This document shows positions 17,476 through 25,704 of a stretch of 64,000 nucleotides of DNA, piece after piece. The stretch covers positions 868,001 to 932,000 of the forward strand of contig JADIXX010000003.1 in assembly GCA_016705575.1 (NCBI GenBank), in the 5' to 3' direction. Numbering within the stretch: position 1 is the stretch's first letter; every line of letters begins with the position of its first letter. Under the pieces are notes generated by a model. The model saw only the letters and a program-made list of their open reading frames with translations, searched no databases and was not told the origin of the DNA. The position numbers and the translations under genes were made by a program. Source of the DNA: Candidatus Aalborgicola defluviihabitans. Lineage in GTDB: Bacteria; Pseudomonadota; Gammaproteobacteria; Burkholderiales; Burkholderiaceae_C.

Positions 17476-18459
17476 TCAGTGGTTTCTGGCCAACAATTGT
17501 GACGCCAGTTGTACCAAACATGCTGTATTTGGCCCGTTTGGCAGCTGCTGGGCGGCGGCAATGGCGCGCTTGGCCTCCATTTGCGCAGCCTGACGTGCGA
17601 AATCCAGTGAGCCGGTATTTTTGACAATCGCAATGACGGCGTCGAGCAGGGATACATCTCCATTTTCGATGGCGTTCTGAATGGTTGCTTTTTCAGCAGT
17701 CGTACCACGTTGTATGGCAGCAATGAGAGGCAACGTTGCTTTGCCTTCGCGCAGGTCGTCGCCCAGGTTTTTCCCCATCACTGCGGCGTCACCGGTGTAG
17801 TCCAGCACGTCATCAATCACCTGAAATGCGGTTCCCAACGCCTGCCCATACTCGGCACAGGCCAACTCCTGTGCTGCCGTGGCACCCGACAAAATGGCGC
17901 CGACCTGGGCGCTGGCCTCAAAGAGTTTGGCGGTCTTGGAGCGGATAACTTGCAGGTAGCCGGCTTCGTCCAATCCGGCGTTGTGCATGTTCATCAATTG
18001 CATCACTTCGCCTTCTGCGATGATGTTGGTGGCATTGGCCAGCACTTCCATGATGCGCATGTTCTGCGTATCCACCATCATCTGAAAGGCGCGGGAATAC
18101 AGAAAATCGCCGACCAGCACGCTGGCCGGGTTGCCAAATCTGGCATTGGCAGTAGCGCTGCCACGGCGCAAGGCGGAATCGTCCACCACGTCATCGTGCA
18201 GAAGGGTGGCAGTATGTATGAATTCCACAACGGCTGCCATATTGAAACGCTGATCACCCGTGTAGCCCAGTGCACCACAGCACAACAACAATAACGCCGG
18301 ACGCAACCGTTTGCCACCGGCTGAGATGATGTAGTGGGAAACGCTGCCAACCAGGGGAACGCCAGAGTCCAGCCTTCTTGCGATGACCCGATCGACCTCG
18401 CGCATGTCCTGTTCGACAATGGAAATTCCTGTCGATGAACCGATAGTAGGGGCTTGCAA
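17476..18459 (-). CDS. ispB: Octaprenyl diphosphate synthase IspB
   Basis: The protein has 327 residues and carries both aspartate-rich motifs of trans-polyprenyl synthases: DDVVDD at 89-94 in LLHDDVVDDSALRRG, and DDVLDYTGD from 216. GGKRLRPALLLL precedes the first motif. The enzyme condenses farnesyl and isopentenyl diphosphate to the C40 side chain of ubiquinone. The frame is closed by a TAA a few codons upstream, so a TTG at 18459 appears to be the start; the first in-frame ATG (18405) would shorten the protein by 18 residues. Adjacency to rplU-rpmA, read divergently, is typical of proteobacteria. Confidence 0.92.
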   Translation of the reverse strand: MQAPTIGSSTGISIVEQDMREVDRVIARRLDSGVPLVGSVSHYIISAGGKRLRPALLLLCCGALGYTGDQRFNMAAVVEFIHTATLLHDDVVDDSALRRGSATANARFGNPASVLVGDFLYSRAFQMMVDTQNMRIMEVLANATNIIAEGEVMQLMNMHNAGLDEAGYLQVIRSKTAKLFEASAQVGAILSGATAAQELACAEYGQALGTAFQVIDDVLDYTGDAAVMGKNLGDDLREGKATLPLIAAIQRGTTAEKATIQNAIENGDVSLLDAVIAIVKNTGSLDFARQAAQMEAKRAIAAAQQLPNGPNTACLVQLASQLLARNH

Positions 18460-18533
18460 GGCAGTAATGCGAGTTTGTTAGTTGCCGGATTGTATAGAAA
18501 GCCTGAAGGGCCATTGGGAAGCCAGGCAGCGAT

Positions 18534-18562
18534 TTGGCCCGATAGGCGGAAAGTGCTATAAT
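18534..18562 (+). promoter_or_regulatory. Sigma-70 promoter of rplU-rpmA
   Basis: TTGGCC at 18534-18539, a 17-base spacer and a perfect TATAAT at 18557-18562 make a strong candidate. It leaves a leader of about 85 bases before rplU, long enough for autogenous ribosomal-protein control, though no specific structure is claimed. Confidence 0.75.
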
Positions 18563-18652
18563 TTTTGGCTCTACGGAAATTCGTCCGGAGAGTCAAGTCC
18601 GCTGACTGAATTTAAGTTATCAGGTTGGCGGGATCAAGATTAAGAGGTCAAC

Positions 18653-18964
18653 ATGTACGCGGTCATAAAAACCGGCGGCAAGCAATATCGAGTTGCTGCC
18701 GGCGAAAAAATTAAAGTAGAACAGATTGCTGCGGACGTAGGCCAAGAGATCGTGATCGACCAGGTTTTGGCAGTCGGAAACGGCGCCGAAATGAAGGTTG
18801 GCACGCCCTTGGTGTCCGGCGCGACCGTTACGGTCACAGTAATTTCTCACGGCAAGTACGACAAAGTTCGCATCTTCAAGATGCGTCGTCGCAAGCACTA
18901 TCAGAAACGTCAAGGGCACCGCCAGCAGTTCACCGAACTGCAAATCGGCGCTATCGTAGGATAA
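18653..18964 (+). CDS. rplU: 50S ribosomal protein L21
   Basis: The 103-residue protein begins MYAVIKTGGKQYRV and contains the L21 signature KMRRRKHYQKRQGHRQ near its C-terminus. L21 binds 23S rRNA and contacts L20. It is first in the rplU-rpmA pair, with rpmA starting four bases after its stop. Length is exactly that of the family. Confidence 0.99.
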   Translation: MYAVIKTGGKQYRVAAGEKIKVEQIAADVGQEIVIDQVLAVGNGAEMKVGTPLVSGATVTVTVISHGKYDKVRIFKMRRRKHYQKRQGHRQQFTELQIGAIVG

Positions 18965-18968
18965 GGTC

Positions 18969-19226
18969 ATGGCACAGAAAAAAGGCGGCGGCTCAACGCG
19001 AAACGGGCGCGATTCCAAGCCCAAGATGCTGGGTGTGAAGACATTCGGTGGTGAACTGGTTAAGCCCGGTGCGATCATTTTGCGTCAGCGTGGCACCAAG
19101 TTCCACGCTGGAGTGAATGTCGGTATGGGTAAAGACCACACCTTGTTTGCATTGATTGATGGGCACGTTTCGTTTGCCCACAAGGGTGCTCTCAATAAGC
19201 ACATGGTGAGCGTGACTGCAGCCTGA
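18969..19226 (+). CDS. rpmA: 50S ribosomal protein L27
   Basis: The 85-residue protein starts MAQKKGGGSTRNGRDSKPK, the conserved N-terminus that reaches the peptidyl-transferase centre, and continues with GVKTFGGELVKPGAIILRQR. The N-terminus begins directly with the functional tail; there is no Firmicute-type cleavable extension. A rho-independent terminator follows. Confidence 0.99.
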   Translation: MAQKKGGGSTRNGRDSKPKMLGVKTFGGELVKPGAIILRQRGTKFHAGVNVGMGKDHTLFALIDGHVSFAHKGALNKHMVSVTAA

Positions 19227-19244
19227 TCTGCAGAAAGTTCACCC

Positions 19245-19275
19245 AAAAAACCCTGCGCCTGTGCGCGGGGTTTTT
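19245..19275 (+). terminator. Rho-independent terminator after rpmA
   Basis: CCCTGCGC (19251-19258), a short loop, GCGCGGGG (19263-19270) and a run of five T form a GC-rich hairpin with one G-T pair, preceded by A-rich sequence that would pair with the T tract. Confidence 0.85.
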
Positions 19276-19298
19276 CATTTATAACTACGTACCACACC

Positions 19299-20375
19299 AT
19301 GAAGTTCGTTGACGAAGCCTACATTGATATCTCCGCTGGAGACGGCGGGGCAGGCTGTGTCTCGTTCCGGCATGAAAAGTACAAAGAGTTTGGTGGCCCG
19401 AATGGCGGCGACGGTGGGCGTGGCGGACACGTATTTGCTGTGGCGGACTCCAACCTCAATACCTTGGTCGACTACCGTTTTTCCCGCCGCCACGACGCCA
19501 AGCGCGGCGAGCACGGAATGGGTTCCGATATGTTCGGCGCAGCGGGTAGTGACATTACTTTGAAAATGCCGGTGGGCACCATCATCAGCGACGCAGAAAC
19601 CGGTGAAGTGCTGTATGAATTGCTTCAACACGGTGAAGTCATCACCATTGCCAAGGGCGGCGATGGCGGTTTTGGTAATATGCGTTTCAAGAGTGCCATC
19701 AACCGCGCACCCCGCCAGAAGACCCCTGGTTGGCCAGGCGAGAAGAAAAACCTCAAGCTGGAATTGAAGGTATTGGCCGATGTAGGCCTGCTGGGCATGC
19801 CCAATGCCGGCAAATCCACCTTCATCACGGCAGTGTCCAATGCACGCCCCCGCATTGCCGACTATCCCTTCACCACTTTGCACCCCAATCTGGGCGTTGT
19901 GCGTGTGGGGCCAGAGCAAAGTTTTGTCGTGGCCGATTTGCCGGGCCTGATCGAAGGTGCGTCCGAGGGCGCTGGCTTGGGCCATCTGTTCCTGCGCCAT
20001 TTGCAGCGCACGCGTTTGCTCTTGCACATTGTGGATGTGGCGCCGTTTGATGAAAGCGTGGACTCCGTTGCGCAGGCCAAGGCCATCGTCAATGAATTAA
20101 AGAAGTACGACCAGGCGTTGTACAAGAAGCCGCGCTGGCTGGTGCTCAACAAGCTCGACATGGTGCCAACCGATGAGCGCGAGGCACTGGTCAAGGATTT
20201 CGTGAAACGCTTCAAATGGAAAGGGCCGGTGTTCGAGATGTCAGCACTGACCCGAGAAGGCTGTGAGCCGCTGATCAAGGCCATCTATAAACACGTCAAA
20301 GCGCAGCAGGTGTCCGAACAGACGCCAGAAGTCGTCGATCCACGTTTTGTTGCAACACCTGGCGAGGCCCAATAG
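19299..20375 (+). CDS. obg: Obg/CgtA ribosome-associated GTPase
   Basis: The 358-residue protein has the glycine-rich Obg fold at 1-158 (GDGGAGCVSFRHEKY, GGDGGRGGHV) and then the G domain: Walker A GMPNAGKST at 166-174, DLPGLIEGA from 213, and NKLD near 285. It is a late 50S assembly factor and stress-response GTPase. The position after rplU-rpmA and before proB is conserved in betaproteobacteria. The last base of its TAG stop is also the first base of a dispersed repeat core. Confidence 0.98.
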   Translation: MKFVDEAYIDISAGDGGAGCVSFRHEKYKEFGGPNGGDGGRGGHVFAVADSNLNTLVDYRFSRRHDAKRGEHGMGSDMFGAAGSDITLKMPVGTIISDAETGEVLYELLQHGEVITIAKGGDGGFGNMRFKSAINRAPRQKTPGWPGEKKNLKLELKVLADVGLLGMPNAGKSTFITAVSNARPRIADYPFTTLHPNLGVVRVGPEQSFVVADLPGLIEGASEGAGLGHLFLRHLQRTRLLLHIVDVAPFDESVDSVAQAKAIVNELKKYDQALYKKPRWLVLNKLDMVPTDEREALVKDFVKRFKWKGPVFEMSALTREGCEPLIKAIYKHVKAQQVSEQTPEVVDPRFVATPGEAQ

Positions 20376-20417
20376 CTATAAAAATAATAGTGCCTTACGT
20401 AATATTGACGAGGGCTA
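20375..20417 (+). repeat. Dispersed 17+16+10 repeat, copy B
   Basis: Core GCTATAAAAATAATAGT (20375-20391), spacer 20392-20407, then ACGAGGGCTA (20408-20417). It fills almost the whole 45-base obg-proB gap and shares the final base of the obg stop codon. Confidence 0.85.
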
Positions 20418-20420
20418 CCG

Positions 20421-21563
20421 ATGCATATGGTAAATATTTCTCGTTCTCCATTGTTGCGTGATGCGCACCGGATTGTGGTCAAGGTCGGCTCCAGTCTGGT
20501 CACCAATGATGGTCGAGGCCTGGACGACGTGGCCATTGGCGAATGGTGCCGCCAGCTGGCGCACTTGATCCGCAATGGGCGCGAAGTCATCATGGTGTCC
20601 AGTGGCGCCATTGCCGAAGGCATGAAGCGCCTGGGCTGGACTACGCGGCCCAAGGCGGTTCAGGAACTGCAAGCTGCTGCGGCTGTGGGACAGATGGGCT
20701 TGGCCCAGATGTACGAGACCAAACTCAAGCTCAACGGGTTGGGCAGCGCCCAGGTGCTGCTGACCCATGCCGACCTGGCCGACCGCGAACGCTACCTCAA
20801 TGCCCGCTCCACGCTGCTGACCCTGCTTAAGCTGGGAGTGGTGCCTGTCATCAACGAAAACGACACAGTCGTCAACGATGAAATCAAATTCGGCGACAAC
20901 GACACCCTGGGCGCGCTGGTGGCTAATCTGGTGGAAGCGGATGCCTTGGTTATCCTGACTGACCAAAAGGGACTGTTCACAGCCGACCCCCGCAAAGATC
21001 CATCGGCAGAGTTCGTGCACGAGGCCCGTGCAGGTGACTCCGCCCTGGAGGCCATGGCCGGCGGCGCGGGCTCCAGCATTGGCCGCGGCGGCATGATTAC
21101 CAAGATACTCGCTGCCAAGCGCGCGGCGGGCTCCGGTGCCTCAACCGTCATCGCCTGGGGCCGCGAGCCAGATGCCCTGATTCGCCTGACGCAGGGCGAG
21201 GCCATTGGGACTTTGCTGGTGGCGCAGACCCAGAAAAAGCAGGCCCGCAAGCAGTGGATGGCTGATCACTTGCAGATGCGCGGTGCGGTGGTGGTAGATG
21301 ACGGCGCAGCGGCCAAGGTGCGCGACGATGGCAAGAGCCTGTTGCCGATTGGCATGGTCGCAGTGGAGGGCGAGTTCTCACGCGGTGACGTGATTGCTGT
21401 GCGCGACGCTTCGGGCCAGGAAATTGCCCGCGGCCTGGCCAACTATGCCAGCGCCGAGGCTCGGCTGCTGTGCCGAAAACCCTCCAGCGAAATTGAAAAA
21501 CTACTGGGTTACGCCGCAGAACCCGAAATGTTGCACCGGGACAACCTGGTCCTGACCCGCTGA
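20421..21563 (+). CDS. proB: Glutamate 5-kinase ProB
   Basis: The 380-residue protein has an amino-acid kinase domain (about 13-265) with VVKVGSSLVTN, MVSSGAIAEGMKRLG and INENDTVVNDEIKFGDND, and a C-terminal PUA domain (about 285-370). It phosphorylates glutamate in the first step of proline synthesis and is the feedback-controlled enzyme. The start at 20421 (MHMVNISR) and the ATG two codons later are both acceptable. No proA follows; proS lies further on but is a tRNA synthetase and not part of this pathway. Confidence 0.97.
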   Translation: MHMVNISRSPLLRDAHRIVVKVGSSLVTNDGRGLDDVAIGEWCRQLAHLIRNGREVIMVSSGAIAEGMKRLGWTTRPKAVQELQAAAAVGQMGLAQMYETKLKLNGLGSAQVLLTHADLADRERYLNARSTLLTLLKLGVVPVINENDTVVNDEIKFGDNDTLGALVANLVEADALVILTDQKGLFTADPRKDPSAEFVHEARAGDSALEAMAGGAGSSIGRGGMITKILAAKRAAGSGASTVIAWGREPDALIRLTQGEAIGTLLVAQTQKKQARKQWMADHLQMRGAVVVDDGAAAKVRDDGKSLLPIGMVAVEGEFSRGDVIAVRDASGQEIARGLANYASAEARLLCRKPSSEIEKLLGYAAEPEMLHRDNLVLTR

Positions 21564-21594
21564 CGGGCAAAGCCCTGTGGCGCCTCGCGTGGCG

Positions 21595-22089
21595 TCACTG
21601 GTACGAGGGCTTGCCCCGTTTGAGGGTATTGAGGATGTCGGCGCGCTTGGCGGCCGTGCGCCCGTCGCAAACCCCTTGCTTGGAGAGCGCATAGGCATGT
21701 TTTGACGGCAGGTTGTCCGTCAAATTGCGCCACTGCTGCGGTTCTACCGTTGTCCACGCACCTGACGTGCCGGCGCGTGCGTAGGTCTTGACTTCGCCAC
21801 TGGCACACTGAATGCCCTCAAACGCTGCACTCACCGATCCTGATGTGTTGCGCATGACCACTACATAGCGCACTACATCATCGGAACCGACGGTCACTGT
21901 ATCGGGATCTATGCCCACCTTCAGCGTCACATACGGCGGCATCTCAATGGGGATCAATTTGTCCTTGGAGTAGGTGGGCGGTGGTGGTATGCCCACTTCG
22001 GCCTTTGCAGGATCAACCGCCGTCTGGGCGCAGGTGGCTACAGCAACGCCGGCTAGGCATAGCGCGGTGAGGAGTTGCTTAATGGCCAT
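21595..22089 (-). CDS. CNP1-like family exported protein
   Basis: From the ATG at 22089 the protein has 164 residues and a clear Sec signal peptide, MAIKQLLTALCLAGVAVATCAQ, ending near residue 22. The mature part contains PPYVTLKVGIDPDTVTVGSD and VVRYVVVMRNTSGS, matching the CNP1-like family of betaproteobacteria, whose function is unknown. The product should be periplasmic. The start overlaps the end of rppH by 11 bases, so the two are co-transcribed. The two remaining cysteines (GIQCASG, GVCDGR) could form a disulfide. Confidence 0.82.
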   Translation of the reverse strand: MAIKQLLTALCLAGVAVATCAQTAVDPAKAEVGIPPPPTYSKDKLIPIEMPPYVTLKVGIDPDTVTVGSDDVVRYVVVMRNTSGSVSAAFEGIQCASGEVKTYARAGTSGAWTTVEPQQWRNLTDNLPSKHAYALSKQGVCDGRTAAKRADILNTLKRGKPSYQ

Positions 22090-22717
22090 GGTTACGTCCG
22101 TGGTTCGGGGTATGGTTGGCCCCTGGTAGGGGATCAATGGAGGCACCGGGCGGAAGCTCAAGGCCGCCAGGCCGGTTGCTACCGGCTTCTTGGCCGGGAT
22201 CGTGGAGCCGGTGGGCATGGCGTAGAAATCGGTTGCGCGGCTCGTTGCGCGGCAGGTAACGTGCCAACTCGATCAGGGCGGTTTCGTATACGCCCCGTTT
22301 GAACTCCACCACGGCGTCCAGCGGAACCCAGTAGTCGTTCCAGCGCCAGGCATCGAATTCGGGGTGGTCGGTGGCGCGCAGGTTCAGGTCCCAGTCGTGC
22401 CCCAACAGTTGAAGCAGGAACCAGATTTGCTTCTGGCCCTTGTAATGGCCGCGCGCATCGCGGCGAATGTAACGGTCTGGCACCTCGTAGCGCAACCAGT
22501 CTCGGGTTCGGGCAACAATGCTGACATGCTCCGGGTGGAGCCCCACTTCCTCATGCAATTCCCGGATCATGGCCTGCTCGGGAGTTTCTCCCCGATCAAT
22601 GCCGCCCTGCGGAAACTGCCACGAATGGGTCCGAATGCGCTTGCCCCAAAATACCTGATTTCTCTGGTTGAGCAGGATGATGCCGACGTTCGGCCGAAAG
22701 CCGTCGCGGTCAAGCAT
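22079..22717 (-). CDS. rppH: RNA pyrophosphohydrolase RppH
   Basis: From the ATG at 22717 (MLDRDGFRPNVGI) the protein has 212 residues. The Nudix box GGIDRGETPEQAMIRELHEE starts at 38, and GKRIRTHSWQFPQGG before it is typical of RppH. The enzyme removes pyrophosphate from the 5' end of mRNA to start decay. About 50 residues after ELARYLPRN are Pro/His/Asn-rich and not part of the fold; similar tails occur in other betaproteobacterial RppH proteins. It is divergent from proS. Confidence 0.96.
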   Translation of the reverse strand: MLDRDGFRPNVGIILLNQRNQVFWGKRIRTHSWQFPQGGIDRGETPEQAMIRELHEEVGLHPEHVSIVARTRDWLRYEVPDRYIRRDARGHYKGQKQIWFLLQLLGHDWDLNLRATDHPEFDAWRWNDYWVPLDAVVEFKRGVYETALIELARYLPRNEPRNRFLRHAHRLHDPGQEAGSNRPGGLELPPGASIDPLPGANHTPNHGRNHGH

Positions 22718-22809
22718 AATCAAACCCCAATTTTTAAACTTCGTTCATTATGCACAGCAAGCGCCGTGTATCAAGTGGCGAAGGTCTAGGTAGTTCTGCG
22801 AGTCACCCC

Positions 22810-24552
22810 ATGAAAGCATCCCAATTCCTCATTTCCACCCTCAAAGAAGCGCCAGCCGACGCCGAGGTTGCCAGCCACAAATTGATGATGCGTGCCGGCA
22901 TGATCAAAAAATTAGGCGCCGGCATATACACCTATATGCCCATGGGGCTGCGGGTGATTCGCAAGGTGGAAGCCATCGTGCGCGAGGAAATGAACCGTGC
23001 CGGCTCGGTGGAACTGTCCATGCCTGTGATTCAGCCAGCCGAACTTTGGCAAGAGACTGGCCGCTTCACCACCAATGGCCCTGAGCTGCTGCGTATTAAA
23101 GACCGCCATGACCGCGACTATGTGGTGCAGCCAACCAGCGAAGAAGTGATCACTGACATTGCCCGCCAGGAAATCAAGAGCTACAAACAGCTGCCCAAGA
23201 ACCTGTACCAGATCCAGACCAAATTCCGCGACGAACGACGTCCCCGCTTTGGCCTGATGCGCGGGCGTGAGTTCACGATGAAAGACGCGTACAGCTTCGA
23301 CCGTGACCCCGATTCCGCCAAGGCCAGCTACCAGATTATGGCGAGTGCCTACCGCAAGATTTTTGACCGATTTGGCCTGACCTACCGTGCCGTCGCGGCC
23401 GACAGCGGCGCCATCGGTGGTGATTTGAGCGAAGAATTTCAGGTGATTGCCGCCACCGGCGAAGACGCCATCATTTACTGCCCCACCAGCGATTACGCCG
23501 CCAATATCGAAAAGGCCGAGGCACTTGCGCCCACAGGCCCGCGTGGCGCCGCCACCCAAGCCCTCACCAAGACGCCGACGCCGGGTACGGCTACCTGCGA
23601 CGACGTGGCCCGGTTGCTCAACGTGCCACTTTCTGCCACAGTCAAGTCCCTGGTACTGGCAACTGACGCCAAAGATGACAAGGGCAACGTCACCAAGACC
23701 CAGGTCTGGCTGCTGCTGCTGCGCGGCGACCACGAGATGAACGAAGTCAAGGTGGGCAAGCTGGAGGGGCTGGCTGATTTCCGCTTTGCCACCGTGGCAG
23801 AAATTGACACCCACTTTGGCTGCAAACCCGGTTACCTTGGACCTGTCGGAATGAAGCAGCCGCTGAAAATGGTGGCTGACCGCGAGGTCGCCGTGATGTC
23901 CAATTGGATTTGCGGCGCCAACGCCGAAGACTTCCACATGACCGGTGTCAACTGGGGCCGCGACTTGCCAGAACCGGACCAGGTGGCCGACATCCGCAAT
24001 GTGGTCGCCGGTGACCAGTCGCCCGACGGCAAAGGCGTGCTGGCCATCGAGCGTGGCATCGAGGTCGGCCACGTGTTCTACCTGGGCACCAAATACAGCA
24101 AGGCCATGAACGCCACGTTCCTGGACGTCAACGGCAAACCCCAGTTCATGGAAATGGGCTGCTACGGCATTGGCATTACCCGCCTGCCCGCCGCTGCCAT
24201 TGAGCAAAACCACGACGACAAGGGCATCATCTGGCCCGACGCGTTGGCACCCTTTACCGTGGTGTTGTGCCCCATCAGCCCGGACCGCTTCTCTGACGTC
24301 AAGGCAGCCGCCGACACCCTGTATGCCGACCTGCTGGCAGCCGGCGTGGACGTGATGCTGGACGACCGCTGTGAGCGCCCTGGCGCGATGTTTGCCGACT
24401 GGGAATTGATTGGTGTGCCACACCGCGTCACCATTGGTGACCGTGCCCTTAAAGAAGGAATGGTGGAATACCAGCACCGCCGCGACAGCGCTGCCACCAA
24501 AGTGGCCGTCGGCGACATTGCGGCGTTGATTCGCTCGAAACTGGTGGCATGA
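22810..24552 (+). CDS. proS: Prolyl-tRNA synthetase ProS
   Basis: The protein has 580 residues from the ATG at 22810 (MKASQFLISTLKEAPADAEV), which aligns with the Escherichia coli N-terminus; the frame is open 20 codons further up, but that extension is not family-like. Class II motifs are present: motif 2 around FRDERRPRFGLMRGREF and motif 3 around YGIGITRLPAAAIEQN. An INS editing domain lies between them, at about 230-390, and a C-terminal anticodon-binding domain at about 470-575. It therefore belongs to the bacterial-type ProRS that can clear mischarged alanine. The stop overlaps the next ATG by four bases. Confidence 0.97.
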   Translation: MKASQFLISTLKEAPADAEVASHKLMMRAGMIKKLGAGIYTYMPMGLRVIRKVEAIVREEMNRAGSVELSMPVIQPAELWQETGRFTTNGPELLRIKDRHDRDYVVQPTSEEVITDIARQEIKSYKQLPKNLYQIQTKFRDERRPRFGLMRGREFTMKDAYSFDRDPDSAKASYQIMASAYRKIFDRFGLTYRAVAADSGAIGGDLSEEFQVIAATGEDAIIYCPTSDYAANIEKAEALAPTGPRGAATQALTKTPTPGTATCDDVARLLNVPLSATVKSLVLATDAKDDKGNVTKTQVWLLLLRGDHEMNEVKVGKLEGLADFRFATVAEIDTHFGCKPGYLGPVGMKQPLKMVADREVAVMSNWICGANAEDFHMTGVNWGRDLPEPDQVADIRNVVAGDQSPDGKGVLAIERGIEVGHVFYLGTKYSKAMNATFLDVNGKPQFMEMGCYGIGITRLPAAAIEQNHDDKGIIWPDALAPFTVVLCPISPDRFSDVKAAADTLYADLLAAGVDVMLDDRCERPGAMFADWELIGVPHRVTIGDRALKEGMVEYQHRRDSAATKVAVGDIAALIRSKLVA

Positions 24553-25178
24553 CGGTTGGCGTTACCCGCAGAAACTGCCTGTTGCCCTCGTTGGTTGGGC
24601 TTGGACTGCTATCAGTTCAGGAGCAATCATGGGCGGGTGGGCAGATTGAAGAGCCGCTGATCGATTCGGTGCGCACGGCGCTGACCAGTGCCATCCACAA
24701 TGCCGCACCACCCGTTCCCGAATTTGCCGACACGGAGTCGCGCCTGCGCTACCTGCGCTGGATGCTGGCGATGAGTGAGCGGCTCAAGAAGAAGAAGCCT
24801 AACCTGGAAACCCGCAAGGAATTTTTGCAAACCGTATGGTACGAGAGCAAGCGTGCCGGGCTGGACGTGGCTCTGGTGTTGGGCCTGATCCAGGTGGAAA
24901 GCAACTTCCGCAAATACGCGGTGTCGTGGGTGGGTGCTCGGGGTTACATGCAGGTGATGCCGTTCTGGACCCGCAGCATTGGCGACGGAGACCCTGGCAA
25001 GTTGTTCCATATGCAGACCAACCTGCGCTTTGGCTGCGTAATTTTGCGCCATTACCTGGACCGTGAAAAGGGTGACCAGTTTATGGCACTGGGGCGCTAC
25101 AACGGCTCGCGCGGCAAGCCGAAGTACCCTGACGCCGTATTCGCCGCCAAGCGAATTTGGGACTACCAACTGGTCTGA
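24549..25178 (+). CDS. Lytic transglycosylase (SLT domain)
   Basis: The 209-residue protein has a basic N-terminus and hydrophobic stretch (about 9-22, NCLLPSLVGLGLLSV) consistent with a signal peptide. The SLT domain lies at about 95-205, with catalytic Glu117 in GLIQVESNFRKYAVS, then ARGYMQVMPFW and the closing ALGRYNGSRG. Such enzymes cleave the glycan strands of peptidoglycan in the periplasm, leaving 1,6-anhydro ends. It overlaps proS by four bases (ATGA). The exact subfamily (MltC/Slt-like) is not clear. Confidence 0.9.
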   Translation: MTVGVTRRNCLLPSLVGLGLLSVQEQSWAGGQIEEPLIDSVRTALTSAIHNAAPPVPEFADTESRLRYLRWMLAMSERLKKKKPNLETRKEFLQTVWYESKRAGLDVALVLGLIQVESNFRKYAVSWVGARGYMQVMPFWTRSIGDGDPGKLFHMQTNLRFGCVILRHYLDREKGDQFMALGRYNGSRGKPKYPDAVFAAKRIWDYQLV

Positions 25179-25203
25179 TTCGGCGTGCGTACGCCGGTGA
25201 ATC
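25177..25203. terminator. Hairpin shared by convergent transglycosylase and grxD genes
   Basis: CGGCGT (25181-25186), GCGT, ACGCCG (25191-25196) form a perfect stem, extended by GATT and AATC outside a bulge. It overlaps both stop codons. There is no strong T run, so termination is only likely. Confidence 0.4.
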
Positions 25204-25525
25204 AATCTTGCTTGTCCAGCGCCTTTTGCAGCTCACCGTTTTCGTACATTTCCATCATGATGTCCGAACCGCCAATGAATTCTCCCTTGACGTAGAGCTG
25301 GGGGATGGTGGGCCAGTGGCTGTAATCCTTGATGCCAGCGCGGATGGCGTCGTCTTCCAGCACATTCACCGTAGTGATGGACTTGGGGTCCACACCACAG
25401 GCCTTCAGAACCTGGATGGCGCGTCCGGAAAACCCGCACTGGGGAAAGCTGGCAGTGCCCTTCATGAACAGCAAAACCGCGTTGTTCTTGACTAACTGAT
25501 CGATACGTTCTTGTGTGTCGCTCAT
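25202..25525 (-). CDS. grxD: Monothiol glutaredoxin GrxD (CGFS type)
   Basis: The 107-residue protein has the CGFS active site at Cys30 (FPQCGFSGRA), preceded by LLFMKGT and followed by WPTIPQLYVKGEFIGGSD, which binds glutathione. CGFS glutaredoxins carry and transfer [2Fe-2S] clusters. In many betaproteobacteria grxD directly follows hemA-prfA-prmC; here it is on the same strand but separated from prmC by the GspE gene and two small genes. The ATG at 25525 aligns with family N-termini. Confidence 0.96.
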   Translation of the reverse strand: MSDTQERIDQLVKNNAVLLFMKGTASFPQCGFSGRAIQVLKACGVDPKSITTVNVLEDDAIRAGIKDYSHWPTIPQLYVKGEFIGGSDIMMEMYENGELQKALDKQD

Positions 25526-25704
25526 TGCAATATAACTCCAATAAAAGTGCATTATCCCAGACCCTATTCCCAGTTTGGCCTTGGGGCCATTGCGCAGCAG
25601 GGGTATTACGCAGACGCTGGACCAAAGTTGATGCATATCAAGCCGGATTGGTGTCTTCGGTGCGAGCATGCGAACATCAGCTATTTTCAGAACCTGTGCC
25701 GAAC

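Noticed and set aside
22912..24477. A 521-codon open frame antisense to proS
   Set aside because: Same reason: codon-complement shadow with no family resemblance, wholly within a certain gene.
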